Part shown: positions 6,979 to 15,522 of the stretch, one piece after another
Numbering within the stretch: position 1 is the first letter of the stretch
Layout: every line of letters starts with the position of its first letter
Origin: SZUA-186 sp041552135
GTDB lineage: Bacteria; Pseudomonadota; Gammaproteobacteria; UBA9214
Reading direction: 5' to 3'
Length of the DNA stretch: 28,926 nt
Assembly (NCBI GenBank): GCA_041552135.1
Contig: JBFELL010000016.1
Span: 1-28,926 of the forward strand
The notes under the pieces: generated by a model
Seen by the model: only the letters and a program-made list of their open reading frames with translations
The model's database searches: none
What the model was told of the DNA's origin: nothing
Position numbers and translations under genes: made by a program

Positions 6979-7410
6979 CTAGTTTACCGAAATCTTCTTC
7001 GGCTGCGGCTTTTCCGCCTTTGCGATGACGATTTCCAGTACACCGTCAGCCACCGTGGCGCTGATGTGTTGCGCATCGACGGTGTCCGGCAGCGTGAACT
7101 GGCGCATGAAGGCACCGTGAATGCGTTCGCGGCGGCGGTATTCCCTGTCTTCCTCGCCGTGCCTCGCACTGCGCTCGCCCTTGATGGTGAGTACGCCCTT
7201 GTCCAGCGTGATATCGACATTGTCGCGGGCAACACCCGGAATGTCGGCCACCAGGACAAAGCGGTCCGCTTCCTCGCGAATATCCACTGCCGGGGTCCAT
7301 TCGCGTTCGATGTCAACGCGGCGTGTGCCCCGGTTGCCGGCCAGCATGCGATTGACTTCGTTGTTGAGCTGGCCAAACAGCCCATAGGGCGCGTAGTGTG
7401 TCAGCAGCAT
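6979..7410 (-). CDS. Small heat-shock protein, Hsp20/alpha-crystallin family
   Basis: This 143-residue small heat-shock protein binds unfolding proteins and holds them for refolding by DnaK/ClpB. The N-terminal segment MLLTHYAPYGLFGQLNNEVN is followed by an alpha-crystallin domain (about residues 38-130) with PAVDIREEADRFVLVADIPG and KGVLTIKGER. The conserved C-terminal ADGVLEI motif is present. The usual C-terminal I-x-I/V tail is present in the form KKISVN. AGGAG precedes the ATG at a good distance, and a sigma-32-type promoter lies upstream (7456-7480). Length and domain order are normal for the class. Confidence 0.95.
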   Translation of the reverse strand: MLLTHYAPYGLFGQLNNEVNRMLAGNRGTRRVDIEREWTPAVDIREEADRFVLVADIPGVARDNVDITLDKGVLTIKGERSARHGEEDREYRRRERIHGAFMRQFTLPDTVDAQHISATVADGVLEIVIAKAEKPQPKKISVN

Positions 7411-7455
7411 GTGCAGTCTCCTTGAATGATCTCGTCAAATGACATGCTTCCTACA

Positions 7456-7480
7456 TAGGGGCGCCCGGCGGGATTTCAAG
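7456..7480 (-). promoter_or_regulatory. Sigma-32 (RpoH) type heat-shock promoter of hsp20
   Basis: On the minus strand, CTTGAA (7480-7475), a 13-base spacer and CCCCTA (7461-7456) closely match the RpoH consensus CTTGAAA-N12-14-CCCCAT. Transcription would start near 7449, giving a leader of about 38 bases before the hsp20 start codon. Confidence 0.8.
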
Positions 7481-7542
7481 TGCGGGCGGGAACCTGCCGG
7501 ACCCGGGCGCCCCGGCAGGAGGGCAGCGTGTTGCGGAGCGGG

Positions 7543-8727
7543 CTAGAGCCGTTCGCGCAGAATACCGGTAATCTCGGCATCGGTCAGAACGACCGGGTTG
7601 GTCTTCATGCTGCTGCCGCGGCAGTTCGTCGCGATGCGCTCGAAGTCGGTCTCGCCAATGCCGTAATACGCAAGCTGCCGGATCTGCAGATGGCGGGTCC
7701 AGTCCTCCAGCAGACCAACCAGTGCCCTGTGTGCTGCCTGATGACTGGAAAATGCCTGGCGGCAAAGCACTTCGGCGACCTCGGTGTACTTTTCCAGGGC
7801 CACGTTGCCGGGGTCCCGTTCCAGCATGGCCTCGATATTGACCCGTGAACAGGTCGCCACCAGCGTACCGCAGACCATGCCGTGCGGGATCGGGAAGAAG
7901 GCACCCAGCGGCGATGCCAGGCCATGCACCGAGCCAAGCCCCGTCTGTGCCAGCGTAATGCCCGACAGCAGTGAGGCGTAGGCCATGCCGGCGCGCGCTG
8001 CCGCCGCCGCGGGATCGTCGTACAACGGCAGCAACGCGTCGCGGGCCGCGCGGATGCCGTCGATGGCAAGTGCGTCGGTTAGCCGGTTGGCATTGAGTGA
8101 CACGTAGGACTCGATCAGCTGGGTCAGCGCGTCCATGCCGTTGGCGGCGATCTGCTCGCGCGGGCAGGTGGCCAGCAGGTCCGGGTCGACCACGGCGTAC
8201 TCCGGCACCAGTTGTTCGTCTCGGAACGACTTCTTGAATCCTGTCTCGCCAATGACGCTGAGGACGGCGTTCTTGGTGGCCTCGCTGCCGGTGCCGGCAG
8301 TCGTCGGGGCAGCGATGAACGGTACGGCGGGACCCCGGTAGGCTTTCTCCGGGCCGACACCCTCGAGGTAGTCCATCACCGTGTCGCCGACGCGCAGCAG
8401 TCCGGCGATGGCCTTGGCGGCATCCAGCACGCTGCCCCCGCCGATGGCGATGACGACATCGATGTGTTCACCGGCGTACCCGGCGACGGCCGCATCCACC
8501 ATCTGCGGCGAGGGTTCGCTATGAATGGTGGTGTGCCGCCAGTCGAGTCCGGCCCGCTTCAGTCCTGACAGCAGTGGCTCCCAGTGTGCCGAGGACTGGA
8601 AGGATTGTGCCCCGGTGACCAGCAGTGTACGGGTGCCATAGCGCGCCGCCAGCTGCGGTACCTTCCCGATCGCCCCGGGACCAAACTCGATGCGCGGGAA
8701 GCGTGCCAGGGAAAACTGCCGGATCAT
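7543..8727 (-). CDS. Iron-containing (group III) alcohol dehydrogenase
   Basis: This 394-residue protein belongs to the Fe-dependent alcohol dehydrogenase family. It has the NAD(P)-binding GGGSVLDAAKA motif (about residues 96-106) and PTTAGTGSEAT (about 141-151). Metal-binding positions are found in NGMDALTQLIES, GSVHGLASPLG and IPHGMVCG. The second metal ligand, usually His four residues after the Asp, is Gln here, a variant that I recall from some branches of the family. The substrate is unknown. The start codon overlaps the stop of the ABM monooxygenase gene by four bases (ATGA at 8724-8727), so the two are translationally coupled and probably act on related compounds. Confidence 0.92.
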   Translation of the reverse strand: MIRQFSLARFPRIEFGPGAIGKVPQLAARYGTRTLLVTGAQSFQSSAHWEPLLSGLKRAGLDWRHTTIHSEPSPQMVDAAVAGYAGEHIDVVIAIGGGSVLDAAKAIAGLLRVGDTVMDYLEGVGPEKAYRGPAVPFIAAPTTAGTGSEATKNAVLSVIGETGFKKSFRDEQLVPEYAVVDPDLLATCPREQIAANGMDALTQLIESYVSLNANRLTDALAIDGIRAARDALLPLYDDPAAAAARAGMAYASLLSGITLAQTGLGSVHGLASPLGAFFPIPHGMVCGTLVATCSRVNIEAMLERDPGNVALEKYTEVAEVLCRQAFSSHQAAHRALVGLLEDWTRHLQIRQLAYYGIGETDFERIATNCRGSSMKTNPVVLTDAEITGILRERL

Positions 8728-9020
8728 GCTGCCGGGTAGAGTCCGCTCCAGGGGATGCCCTGGCGCGGTTCCGCCATCCAGTCGGCGACGGTCTCGCGCC
8801 AGTTCAGGTAATGTGCGGTTTGCTTGTGCGCCGCGGCATCCTCTGCCGTGGCATAGGCCTCGTACAGGATGAACCGGCAGGGGTCGTCGGGTGACTGCAG
8901 GATGTCGAAGCGCCGGTTGCCGGGCTCCCGGATGGAGGCCGCGTGGTTGGCCGCGGAGGCGGCGATGAAGGCGTCCACATGTTCGGGTTTGACATGGACG
9001 TGAACGAGGGTGACGTGCAT
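8724..9020 (-). CDS. Antibiotic biosynthesis monooxygenase (ABM/LsrG-like) family protein
   Basis: This 98-residue protein has the ABM ferredoxin-like dimeric fold. It starts MHVTLVHVHVKPEHVDAFI and includes the core pattern NHAASIREPGNRRFDILQS...RFILYEAY. Members include YgiN quinol monooxygenase and LsrG, which processes autoinducer-2. The histidine in TAHYLNW fits the small active-site set of the family. It is upstream of and overlaps the Fe-alcohol dehydrogenase gene by four bases. The pairing suggests oxidation or detoxification of a small carbonyl or quinone, but I cannot name the substrate. Confidence 0.85.
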   Translation of the reverse strand: MHVTLVHVHVKPEHVDAFIAASAANHAASIREPGNRRFDILQSPDDPCRFILYEAYATAEDAAAHKQTAHYLNWRETVADWMAEPRQGIPWSGLYPAA

Positions 9021-9088
9021 GAAGCTCTCCGCATCGGTTTCAAGTCTGGCTGAATACTAGCAGCCCCGTGCGGTCCGGTGACAGCCCG

Positions 9089-10528
9089 TCAGCCTCGCGA
9101 CTTGATACGGTCCCACGCCGACAGCGCCGCCTTGCGGCTGTCGGCCAGGTCGACGATCGGCGGCGGGTAGTGCTCGCCAAGTACGATGCCGGCGTCATGC
9201 AACAGGTCTGCTGGCGCCGCCCAGGGTCGCTGGATCCACTTTGGCGGCAGGGCGGCCAGTTCCGGTACCCAGCGACGCACGTAGCTGCCGTCGGGGTCGA
9301 AGCGCTCACCCTGGCGCACCGGGTTGAAGATGCGGAAGAAGGGCGCCGCGTCGGCGCCGCAGCCGGCAGTCCACTGCCAGCCCAGGGTGTTGTTGGCCAG
9401 GTCGGCGTCCACCAGGGTGTCCATGAACCAGGCCGCACCCGCCTGCCAGGGAAGCCGCAGGTTCTTCGTCAGCAGGGAGGCGACCACCATGCGCACCCGG
9501 TTGTGCATCCAGCCGGTCGTCCACAGTTCGCGCATGCCGGCGTCGACCAGCGGTATGCCGGTCTGCCCGGTCTGCCAGGCACGCAGCCCGGCCGGGTCCT
9601 CGCGCCAGGGGAAGTTTTCAAAACGCCGGTCCAGGGGATGCTCCGCCGTGTCCGGGTAGTGCCATAGCAGATGATGTCCGAATTCGCGCCATGCCAGCTG
9701 GCGCAGCCAGGACTCGGCAGCGGCGACGAGGCCCGGCTGGTCGCGGTGCCGTAGCGTGTCCTCGACGAACTGCCTGATCTGCCGCGGGGTGATTTCACCG
9801 AAGTGCAGGTGAGGTGACAGCCGGCTGGTATCCGGCAGGTCCGGGCGGTCGCGGTTGTCCGCGTAGTCGGCCATGGCGTCGCGGCTGAAGGTCTCCAGGC
9901 GTTGCCAGGCGCCGGTCTCGCCCGGCTGCCAGTGCGCGGGGAAGGCGGCATCCCACGGAATGTCAGGCAGCAGTTCCAGATCGTCGGGTGTCAGCGATGC
10001 CGGCAGTGCGTGCGGCAGGGGCGGCAGCGTGTCCGGCGCCGGCAGTGGCATGTCTACAGGCGTACTGGCCTGCAGTTCACGGTAGAACGGCGTGAACACC
10101 CGGTAGGGTGTGCCATCGCGCTTGGCGAGGGTCCAGGGTTCGCGCAGCAGGTTACCGGCGAGGCTCTCGACGACAAGGCCGGACTCATGCAGGGCCGCCT
10201 TGAGGGACGCGTCGCGTGCCGCTTCCGCAGGCTCGTAGCGCCGGTTCCAGAAGATGTGATCGGCATTGCAGGCGCGTGCCAGCGCCGGCAGCCGTGTGCG
10301 GCTCTCGCCGGCCAGAATCAGCAGGTCACTGCCACGGGCGCGCAGGTCCTGCTGCAGTGCCTGCAGGCTGTGGTGCAGCCACCAGCGGCTGGCTGCGCCG
10401 CCGGCCTCCGCAGAGATGTCGTGTATATAGACCGGGACCGGTTTCAGACCTTTATCCAGCGCGGCTTGCATCGCGGGGTTGTCGGCCAGTCGCAGATCCC
10501 GTCGCAGCCAGATCAGTGCATGATTCAT
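9089..10528 (-). CDS. phrB: Deoxyribodipyrimidine photolyase (class I, cryptochrome/photolyase family)
   Basis: This 479-residue enzyme repairs cyclobutane pyrimidine dimers with blue light. The N-terminal antenna-binding domain begins MNHALIWLRRDLRLADNPA. The C-terminal FAD-binding domain includes WLRQLAWREFGHHLLWHYP, the WMHNRVRMVVASLLTKNL region and WFMDTLVDADLANNTLGWQW, followed by FFRIFNPVRQGERFDPDG. These are the standard FAD and DNA-binding motifs of class I CPD photolyases. Length is normal. It starts only 8 bases after the stop of the TgpA-like gene, so it is the last gene of the moxR operon. No RpoE-type promoter was found before it, although photolyase is RpoE-controlled in Rhodobacter. 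Confidence 0.95.
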   Translation of the reverse strand: MNHALIWLRRDLRLADNPAMQAALDKGLKPVPVYIHDISAEAGGAASRWWLHHSLQALQQDLRARGSDLLILAGESRTRLPALARACNADHIFWNRRYEPAEAARDASLKAALHESGLVVESLAGNLLREPWTLAKRDGTPYRVFTPFYRELQASTPVDMPLPAPDTLPPLPHALPASLTPDDLELLPDIPWDAAFPAHWQPGETGAWQRLETFSRDAMADYADNRDRPDLPDTSRLSPHLHFGEITPRQIRQFVEDTLRHRDQPGLVAAAESWLRQLAWREFGHHLLWHYPDTAEHPLDRRFENFPWREDPAGLRAWQTGQTGIPLVDAGMRELWTTGWMHNRVRMVVASLLTKNLRLPWQAGAAWFMDTLVDADLANNTLGWQWTAGCGADAAPFFRIFNPVRQGERFDPDGSYVRRWVPELAALPPKWIQRPWAAPADLLHDAGIVLGEHYPPPIVDLADSRKAALSAWDRIKSRG

Positions 10529-10536
10529 GTGAGCGG

Positions 10537-12534
10537 TCAGTGTGTTGATCCGGCTGTCTGTTGCGGGAAACGCCTAACCAGTTTCTGCAACAGGCTGATG
10601 CCGGCCATCCGGTTGCCCGGGGCACCATAGTGCAGCCGGGTGTAGGTGTCCGTGATACGCCATACCGGCTGTTTCAGATCAGGCCGTTCACCCGTGACGC
10701 GCCGGGCATAATCCTGCGGGCCCTCGTCGGGGCGGCGTGGCAGGCCCATGCGCGCCAGACGCCGGCAGTAGCGCGTCCAGGCGCGTGCCACAGGGTCCTG
10801 CTCGCGTGGCCGTCGCAGAAACATCCAGGCCGCGGTGCCGGCGAGCAGGCTGCCGACCAGGACAACCAGCAGCAGCGCCAGGTCCTTCCAGCCGGGATGA
10901 CGGAAGCCGAGTGAGCGCAGTATGGCCATTTGCCGTTTGGGATTGTAGGACAGCACCCACTGGTTCCAGCTGTTGTCGAGGGCGTCGAACACATGGCGCA
11001 GCGCGCGCCAGTTGCGGGCCATGAGGCCGCCATCGCCGAGCAGGAAGCTGGCCGCTTCACCGGCGCCTTGTGTACTCCTGTCCAGTGCATGCTCGATGCG
11101 CTCCGGTGCGACCGCTGCCGTCGGGTCGACCCGTTGCCAGCCGGCGCCGGGCAGCCAGACCTCGGCCCAGGCGTGGGCATCGGACTGACGCACCAGCCAG
11201 TAATCGCCGACCGGGTTGTATTCGCCGCCCAGGTAGCCCGTCACTACGCGCGCGGGTATACCGGCTATGCGCATGAGGGTGACGAAGGACGAGGCATAAT
11301 GCTCGCAAAAGCCGCGTCGGGTCGAGAACAGGAACTCGTCGACCGGGCTGTCGCCGAGCAGGGGTGGCTCCAGGGTGTAGATATAGGGCTGCAAATTGAA
11401 ATGCTGCAGGGCTGCCCTGACGACGTCGTGGTCGTTGCGGGCGGCGTTGCGCCAGTTGCCGACCAGGCGGCGCATGCGCCCGGTGGTGTTGTCCGGCAAT
11501 TGCAATGCGGCCGTGCGCAGTTCGTCCGGCAGCGCACCGGTATTGAAGTCGAGGTAGGAGATCGCCTCGTAGTGGATGCGCGAAGTCACGCGCTGGTGCG
11601 CCAGCCACTGGAAATCGGCCGTGGGGGTTGCCGATTCGCTGACGAAGACCGGCAGGTCGAGGCCAAACAGCCAGCGTTTGCTGTGCGGTTCCAGCGTGAT
11701 CCCGTAGTGCACTCCCTTGCCGCGCACCTGCGGTCTGTCGATAGCACCCGCCAGCACGACCAGACTGCCGGCTGACCAGGTCCTGCCATCGGTATGCCAC
11801 AGCACCGGCCCGCGCCAGTAGCGTTCGGCCGGCGCTGGCGTGCTGTCACCCTCGGCGAACTGCACCCGGAAGGCCAGGGCGTCGGATTTCGTCAGCTTGC
11901 TGATGCTGCCGGGTGTCATGGTGTCGCCGAGACCGGTAATGCCGCCATGGGCATCCTTGGGCAGGCCCCAGAACGGGCCCACCACACGCGGGAAAAACAC
12001 AAACAGCACCAGCATGATTGGCAGGGCCTGTCCCAGCAGCACCGCGGCATCCCGCAGCAGGCGGCGAACAGGCAGCTGTCGCCCGGCCAGGGTGACCACC
12101 GATAGCGTGGCGGTGATGACAATGGCGGTGGCGAACATGTACATCGCCAGCAGTGGCGTCTGGCTGTAGAGGAAACCGGTGATGACCAGGAAATAGCAGA
12201 GAAAGATCAGCACAAATGCATCGCGCGGCCGGCGCGACTCGAGCAGCTTCAGTGTCACCATGACGACCAGCAGTGCAACGCCGGCGTCACGGCCCAGCAG
12301 GGTGTGGTAGTGGAGGAATACCCCGCTGGCGCCTGTCAGTGTCAGACCGATGACCAGCCAGCGCGTCAGGCTGTGCCCGGCACGCCGCACAATCAGATGC
12401 AGCGTGCCAAGACAGGCGGCGAACAGGGTGACCCATAGCGGCAGACGCGGCACATGCGGCAGCACCACCAGCAGCGTTGACAGCAGCAGCCAGGCATGGG
12501 CACGCAGGTCGAGGCTTGTGTCGTTTGCCGGCAT
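10537..12534 (-). CDS. TgpA-like transglutaminase (DUF3488-transglutaminase-DUF4129 type)
   Basis: This 665-residue membrane protein has about six N-terminal hydrophobic segments (DUF3488, residues about 10-190). A periplasmic region contains a transglutaminase-like core with Cys near residue 408 in RRGFCEHYASSF, His near 452 in DAHAWAEVW and Asp near 469 in VDPTAAV. Another transmembrane segment lies near residues 555-575 (LALLLVVLVGSLLAGTAAW), followed by a cytoplasmic tail. The homologue TgpA is essential in Pseudomonas aeruginosa, with a suggested cell-envelope role. The gene follows DUF58 after 3 bases. The trio MoxR-DUF58-TgpA is a conserved module linking an AAA+ chaperone to an envelope factor. 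Confidence 0.93.
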   Translation of the reverse strand: MPANDTSLDLRAHAWLLLSTLLVVLPHVPRLPLWVTLFAACLGTLHLIVRRAGHSLTRWLVIGLTLTGASGVFLHYHTLLGRDAGVALLVVMVTLKLLESRRPRDAFVLIFLCYFLVITGFLYSQTPLLAMYMFATAIVITATLSVVTLAGRQLPVRRLLRDAAVLLGQALPIMLVLFVFFPRVVGPFWGLPKDAHGGITGLGDTMTPGSISKLTKSDALAFRVQFAEGDSTPAPAERYWRGPVLWHTDGRTWSAGSLVVLAGAIDRPQVRGKGVHYGITLEPHSKRWLFGLDLPVFVSESATPTADFQWLAHQRVTSRIHYEAISYLDFNTGALPDELRTAALQLPDNTTGRMRRLVGNWRNAARNDHDVVRAALQHFNLQPYIYTLEPPLLGDSPVDEFLFSTRRGFCEHYASSFVTLMRIAGIPARVVTGYLGGEYNPVGDYWLVRQSDAHAWAEVWLPGAGWQRVDPTAAVAPERIEHALDRSTQGAGEAASFLLGDGGLMARNWRALRHVFDALDNSWNQWVLSYNPKRQMAILRSLGFRHPGWKDLALLLVVLVGSLLAGTAAWMFLRRPREQDPVARAWTRYCRRLARMGLPRRPDEGPQDYARRVTGERPDLKQPVWRITDTYTRLHYGAPGNRMAGISLLQKLVRRFPQQTAGSTH

Positions 12535-12537
12535 GGG

Positions 12538-13491
12538 CTAGGCGAAAAGCGCCAGCATCTCCAGGCAGCGGGCACGTTGCACCGGGCCGCTGCTGATGGG
12601 CTGTTCGGTACCGGGCAGGCGCAGGCCATAGCGCAGCTGTTCCCGGTCCGCATCGAGTACCCAGCGGCACAGCTGGCCAAGGCGCTCTTCGACCGGCAGG
12701 TCCGGCAGGTCGTTCCAGTCCAGCCAGAGCTCGTCGGCCCGGTCACCGCCGAACTGCTTTACCAGCAGTGCCTGGTCACGCGCGACCGCCTTCCAGAACA
12801 GGTGACGCGGCGGGTCGCCGGGGCGATAGGGCCGGAAGCCGGCGAAGTCATCGACGCCGCGGCCCTTGTCGCCGGCCTGGTTCGGCCGGTAGACCGCATG
12901 CGGTGGAATGCTGCGCGGCGGACCGGGCTGCGGGTAGACCAGGCAGTTCATGTCCAGTTCCACATTGGCCCAGGCACGAAACAGGCTGAGCGGGTACACC
13001 GAGCTGACCCGGATACGGCCGGGGGCAAGTCGACCGCGCCGCACGGCCGGCCTGTACAGGGTCACGCTCACCGTTTGCCCGGCCGCGACATCCACGGTGA
13101 CCGGTGCCTGGTCCGGCAGTTCCAGATCGATGACATGGCGCGTCCGCTCGCCCGGGTTGCCGACCTGTATCTCGTAGGCGGCCCGTTCGCCGGCGAACAC
13201 CGGCCGGGCCCGCCCGGCGGCAAACTGCAGCTGCGCCAGGTTGCGATAGCTGTGCAGGATGGACACCATCGCCATGCTGCCAAGCAGGAAGGTGAACATG
13301 TAGCCCATGTTGTTGGCGTAGTTGATTGCGCCCAGCAGCATGACCAGCAAGACCACGGCGAACAGCATGCCGCTCGACGACGGCAGGATGAAGATACGCG
13401 AACGGTCCAGTTGCACCGGGCCGATCTCGGGTCCGGGTCCCCGCAGGAAGCGGGCCGGACTGAGGCGCTGGCGAAGGGTGAGTGTCTGCAT
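12538..13491 (-). CDS. DUF58 domain protein of the MoxR module
   Basis: This 317-residue protein has two N-terminal membrane segments (about residues 38-58 and 64-80, around MLFAVVLLVMLLGAINYANN and YMFTFLLGSMAMVSI). The C-terminal DUF58 signature DDFAGFRPYRPGDPPRHLFW is followed by KAVARDQALLVKQF. DUF58 proteins usually adopt a vWA-like fold and are partners of MoxR ATPases, which are thought to assemble or remodel them. The gene lies between moxR and the TgpA-like gene on the same strand. A 134-base gap separates it from moxR; I found no credible frame there. Confidence 0.93.
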   Translation of the reverse strand: MQTLTLRQRLSPARFLRGPGPEIGPVQLDRSRIFILPSSSGMLFAVVLLVMLLGAINYANNMGYMFTFLLGSMAMVSILHSYRNLAQLQFAAGRARPVFAGERAAYEIQVGNPGERTRHVIDLELPDQAPVTVDVAAGQTVSVTLYRPAVRRGRLAPGRIRVSSVYPLSLFRAWANVELDMNCLVYPQPGPPRSIPPHAVYRPNQAGDKGRGVDDFAGFRPYRPGDPPRHLFWKAVARDQALLVKQFGGDRADELWLDWNDLPDLPVEERLGQLCRWVLDADREQLRYGLRLPGTEQPISSGPVQRARCLEMLALFA

Positions 13492-13625
13492 GTCAGCTCA
13501 ATGTTGCCCCTTGAATTGCAGGTTCAGACAGCTTCAGCCTGGTGCTCTCCCGCATGCGGACGAGGGGGATGCCATCCCTGACTGCGCAACACGCGGGCAT
13601 ACGGACTTGTCAGCCGGCAAGGTTA

Positions 13626-14594
13626 TCAGGGCAGGGCCACCGACCCGAAGAGTTCACGCACCCGGTCTTCGTCTGTCTGTGTGCCGGCATGCTCGTCGGC
13701 CGGCTGCAGGCGATGCCCCGCAACGGCCGGCAGCACGATCTGCACGTCTTCGGGCAGCACCATGTCCCGGCCTTCCAGGAAGGCCCAGGCGCGGGCGCAG
13801 TGCAGCAGCGCCAGCCCGGCGCGTGGCGACAGGCCGTTGCGCCAGTGTGTTGCCCGGCGGCTGAATGCCAGCAGCGCCTGCAGGTAATCCAGTATGGCGT
13901 CGGAGGTATGCACCCGGTCGACCTGTGCCTGCAGCTGCATCAGGTCGCCCGGGCTCATGACCGGCTTGACCCCGGCCAGCAGCGCGCGCCGGTCGTCGCC
14001 CGCCAGCAGCCGGCGTTCGGCTGCGGCATCGGGATAGCCGAGTTCGATGCGCATCAGGAAGCGGTCGAGTTGCGATTCCGGCAGCGGGAAGGTGCCGACC
14101 TGGTGTGCCGGGTTCTGCGTGGCGATGACGAAGAACGGCTCATCCAGGGGGCGTGTCTCGCCCTCCACCGTGACCTGGCGTTCCTCCATGGCTTCCAGCA
14201 GGGCGCTCTGGGTCTTGGGGGTGGCGCGGTTGATCTCGTCGGCCAGCACGATGTTGGAAAATACCGGGCCGGGGTGGAACTGGAAGCCGCCGGAGTCGCG
14301 GTTATATATGGAGATACCCAGGATGTCGGCCGGCAGCAGGTCACTGGTGAACTGGATACGCTGGTAGTGCAGGCCGAGCACGCCGGCCAGGGCATGCGCC
14401 AGCGTGGTCTTGCCGACGCCGGGCAGGTCCTCGATCAACAGGTGACCGCGGGCCAGCAGGCAGGCCAGCGCCAGCTGCAGCTGCTGGTCCTTGCCGAGAA
14501 TGATCCCGCCGAGGCGGGTCAGGGCGCTGTCGACACCGGGGAGCATGTCGCCGGCTGTTGCAAGGCGCGTCTTGCCTGTTCCTGGGTTATGCAT
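13626..14594 (-). CDS. MoxR-family AAA+ ATPase
   Basis: This 322-residue AAA+ ATPase of the MoxR family probably acts as a chaperone for the DUF58 and TgpA proteins. Walker A is DLPGVGKTT (K62), Walker B is IVLADEINRA (D119, E120), and sensor 1 lies in VIATQNPAHQVGTFPLPESQ. The lid region LSPRAGLALLHCARAWAFLEGR is typical. The start is supported by AGGA eight bases upstream on the minus strand. It is the first gene of a minus-strand operon with DUF58, TgpA-like and photolyase genes. A terminator-like hairpin lies just before its probable promoter, insulating it from upstream antisense transcription. Confidence 0.95.
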   Translation of the reverse strand: MHNPGTGKTRLATAGDMLPGVDSALTRLGGIILGKDQQLQLALACLLARGHLLIEDLPGVGKTTLAHALAGVLGLHYQRIQFTSDLLPADILGISIYNRDSGGFQFHPGPVFSNIVLADEINRATPKTQSALLEAMEERQVTVEGETRPLDEPFFVIATQNPAHQVGTFPLPESQLDRFLMRIELGYPDAAAERRLLAGDDRRALLAGVKPVMSPGDLMQLQAQVDRVHTSDAILDYLQALLAFSRRATHWRNGLSPRAGLALLHCARAWAFLEGRDMVLPEDVQIVLPAVAGHRLQPADEHAGTQTDEDRVRELFGSVALP

Positions 14595-14628
14595 CAGGTA
14601 TATCCTGCAAGTATATGATTATGAATAG

Positions 14629-14662
14629 AAAAAAGGCCTGTGATGTGGCTGTTTTGCAGGCC
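14629..14662 (-). terminator. Terminator-like hairpin upstream of moxR
   Basis: On the minus strand, GGCCTG (14662-14657), a 16-base loop and CAGGCC (14640-14635) are followed directly by six T (14634-14629). This is a modest intrinsic terminator. It sits 35 bases before the moxR start codon, so it either insulates moxR from upstream minus-strand transcription or acts as a leader attenuator. A possible -10 (CATAAT or TATACT) lies downstream of it. Confidence 0.5.
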
Positions 14663-14748
14663 GACCCGGTGCTGCTAGCTGGCCGGTTGCAGGCCATACC
14701 CATTGTATCGCGTCTACGCCCGGGGACTTGAAACCGTTTGCGTGTTGC

Positions 14749-14776
14749 TGATCCACCCCGCACATGCATCCGTATT
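14749..14776 (+). promoter_or_regulatory. ECF11 (RpoE-ChrR) type promoter of the DUF6134-SDR-NTF2 unit
   Basis: TGATCC (14749-14754), 16 bases, then CGTATT (14771-14776). The -35 is identical to, and the spacing the same as, the two RpoE-type promoters at 21990-22017 and 22204-22231. The -10 is CGTATT rather than CGTAAG, so this may be the weakest of the three. Transcription would begin near 14783, which excludes the ATG at 14764 and supports the start at 14824. Confidence 0.75.
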
Positions 14777-14823
14777 CATTCACAAGCCCCACGTGCCGGG
14801 ACACCACTGCCGTCGGAATCGAT

Positions 14824-15522
14824 ATGTGCCCATACCCTCTGGCAAGACGTTCGTTTCATGTGCTGTTTGCCGTGTTGCTACCGGCCTGCTGCCTGGCGGC
14901 AGGCGAGCGGCCTGCCGATGTGCCAGTGTCCGGGCTGGAACTCCGGCAGTTCGACATCTACCGCGAAGGCAGGCACATTGGAACGCATACGATCAGCCAC
15001 AGCCACCGGGGTAATCTGCTTGTCGTCGAGGCACGCACACGCATCAGCGTACGACTGCTGGGTTTCGAGTTTTACCGGTTTGAGTACGATGCGAGGGAAT
15101 CGTGGGACGAGCATGGTCTGTTGCAACTAGTGGCCAGCGTCGATGATGATGGTCAAAAGGCCAGCCTTGACGGCCAGCGTCAGGGTGATCGTTTCGTCTG
15201 GTCGGACGGCGAGACGACGCGTTCCCATGCCATGCCGGTCTATCCGACCAACCACTGGAACATCGGTGTGCTGGGGCAGGAGGCGGTGCTCAATACCCTC
15301 ACAGGAGAAATCAACAGCGTGATCATTCATGACGAAGGTGAAGAGAGCCTGGTGCTGGCCGACAGCAGCCTGCCGGCAACACGTTACCGCTATGACGGAC
15401 AGCTGCAGCTGGAGTCATGGTATGACCGGGCCGGCCGCTGGCTGGCCATGCGTTTCACTGTCGATGACGGCTCGACGATCCACTACCGGTGCAGCAACTG
15501 CACTGCACAGGCCAGGCTTTGA
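14824..15522 (+). CDS. Secreted DUF6134-family protein of the RpoE regulon
   Basis: From the ATG at 14824 this 232-residue protein has a positively charged N-terminus and a hydrophobic segment (RRSFHVLFAVLLPACCLAAG), a signal peptide, possibly with a lipoprotein-type Cys (LPAC). The mature part is a beta-rich domain with QFDIYREGRHIGTHTISHS and repeated aromatic motifs, ending in a CxxC (YRCSNCTAQ). I assign it to DUF6134 by pattern, whose function is unknown; such beta-rich periplasmic proteins could bind a lipid. An ATG at 14764 is rejected because it lies in the spacer of the promoter. It is followed directly by the SDR gene, whose likely start overlaps its stop. Confidence 0.75.
   Translation: MCPYPLARRSFHVLFAVLLPACCLAAGERPADVPVSGLELRQFDIYREGRHIGTHTISHSHRGNLLVVEARTRISVRLLGFEFYRFEYDARESWDEHGLLQLVASVDDDGQKASLDGQRQGDRFVWSDGETTRSHAMPVYPTNHWNIGVLGQEAVLNTLTGEINSVIIHDEGEESLVLADSSLPATRYRYDGQLQLESWYDRAGRWLAMRFTVDDGSTIHYRCSNCTAQARL

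Noticed and set aside
10544..10570. TGATCC near the photolyase start as a possible RpoE promoter
   Set aside because: It is on the plus strand, whereas photolyase is on the minus strand, and the hexamer 16 bases downstream is not CGTA-like.
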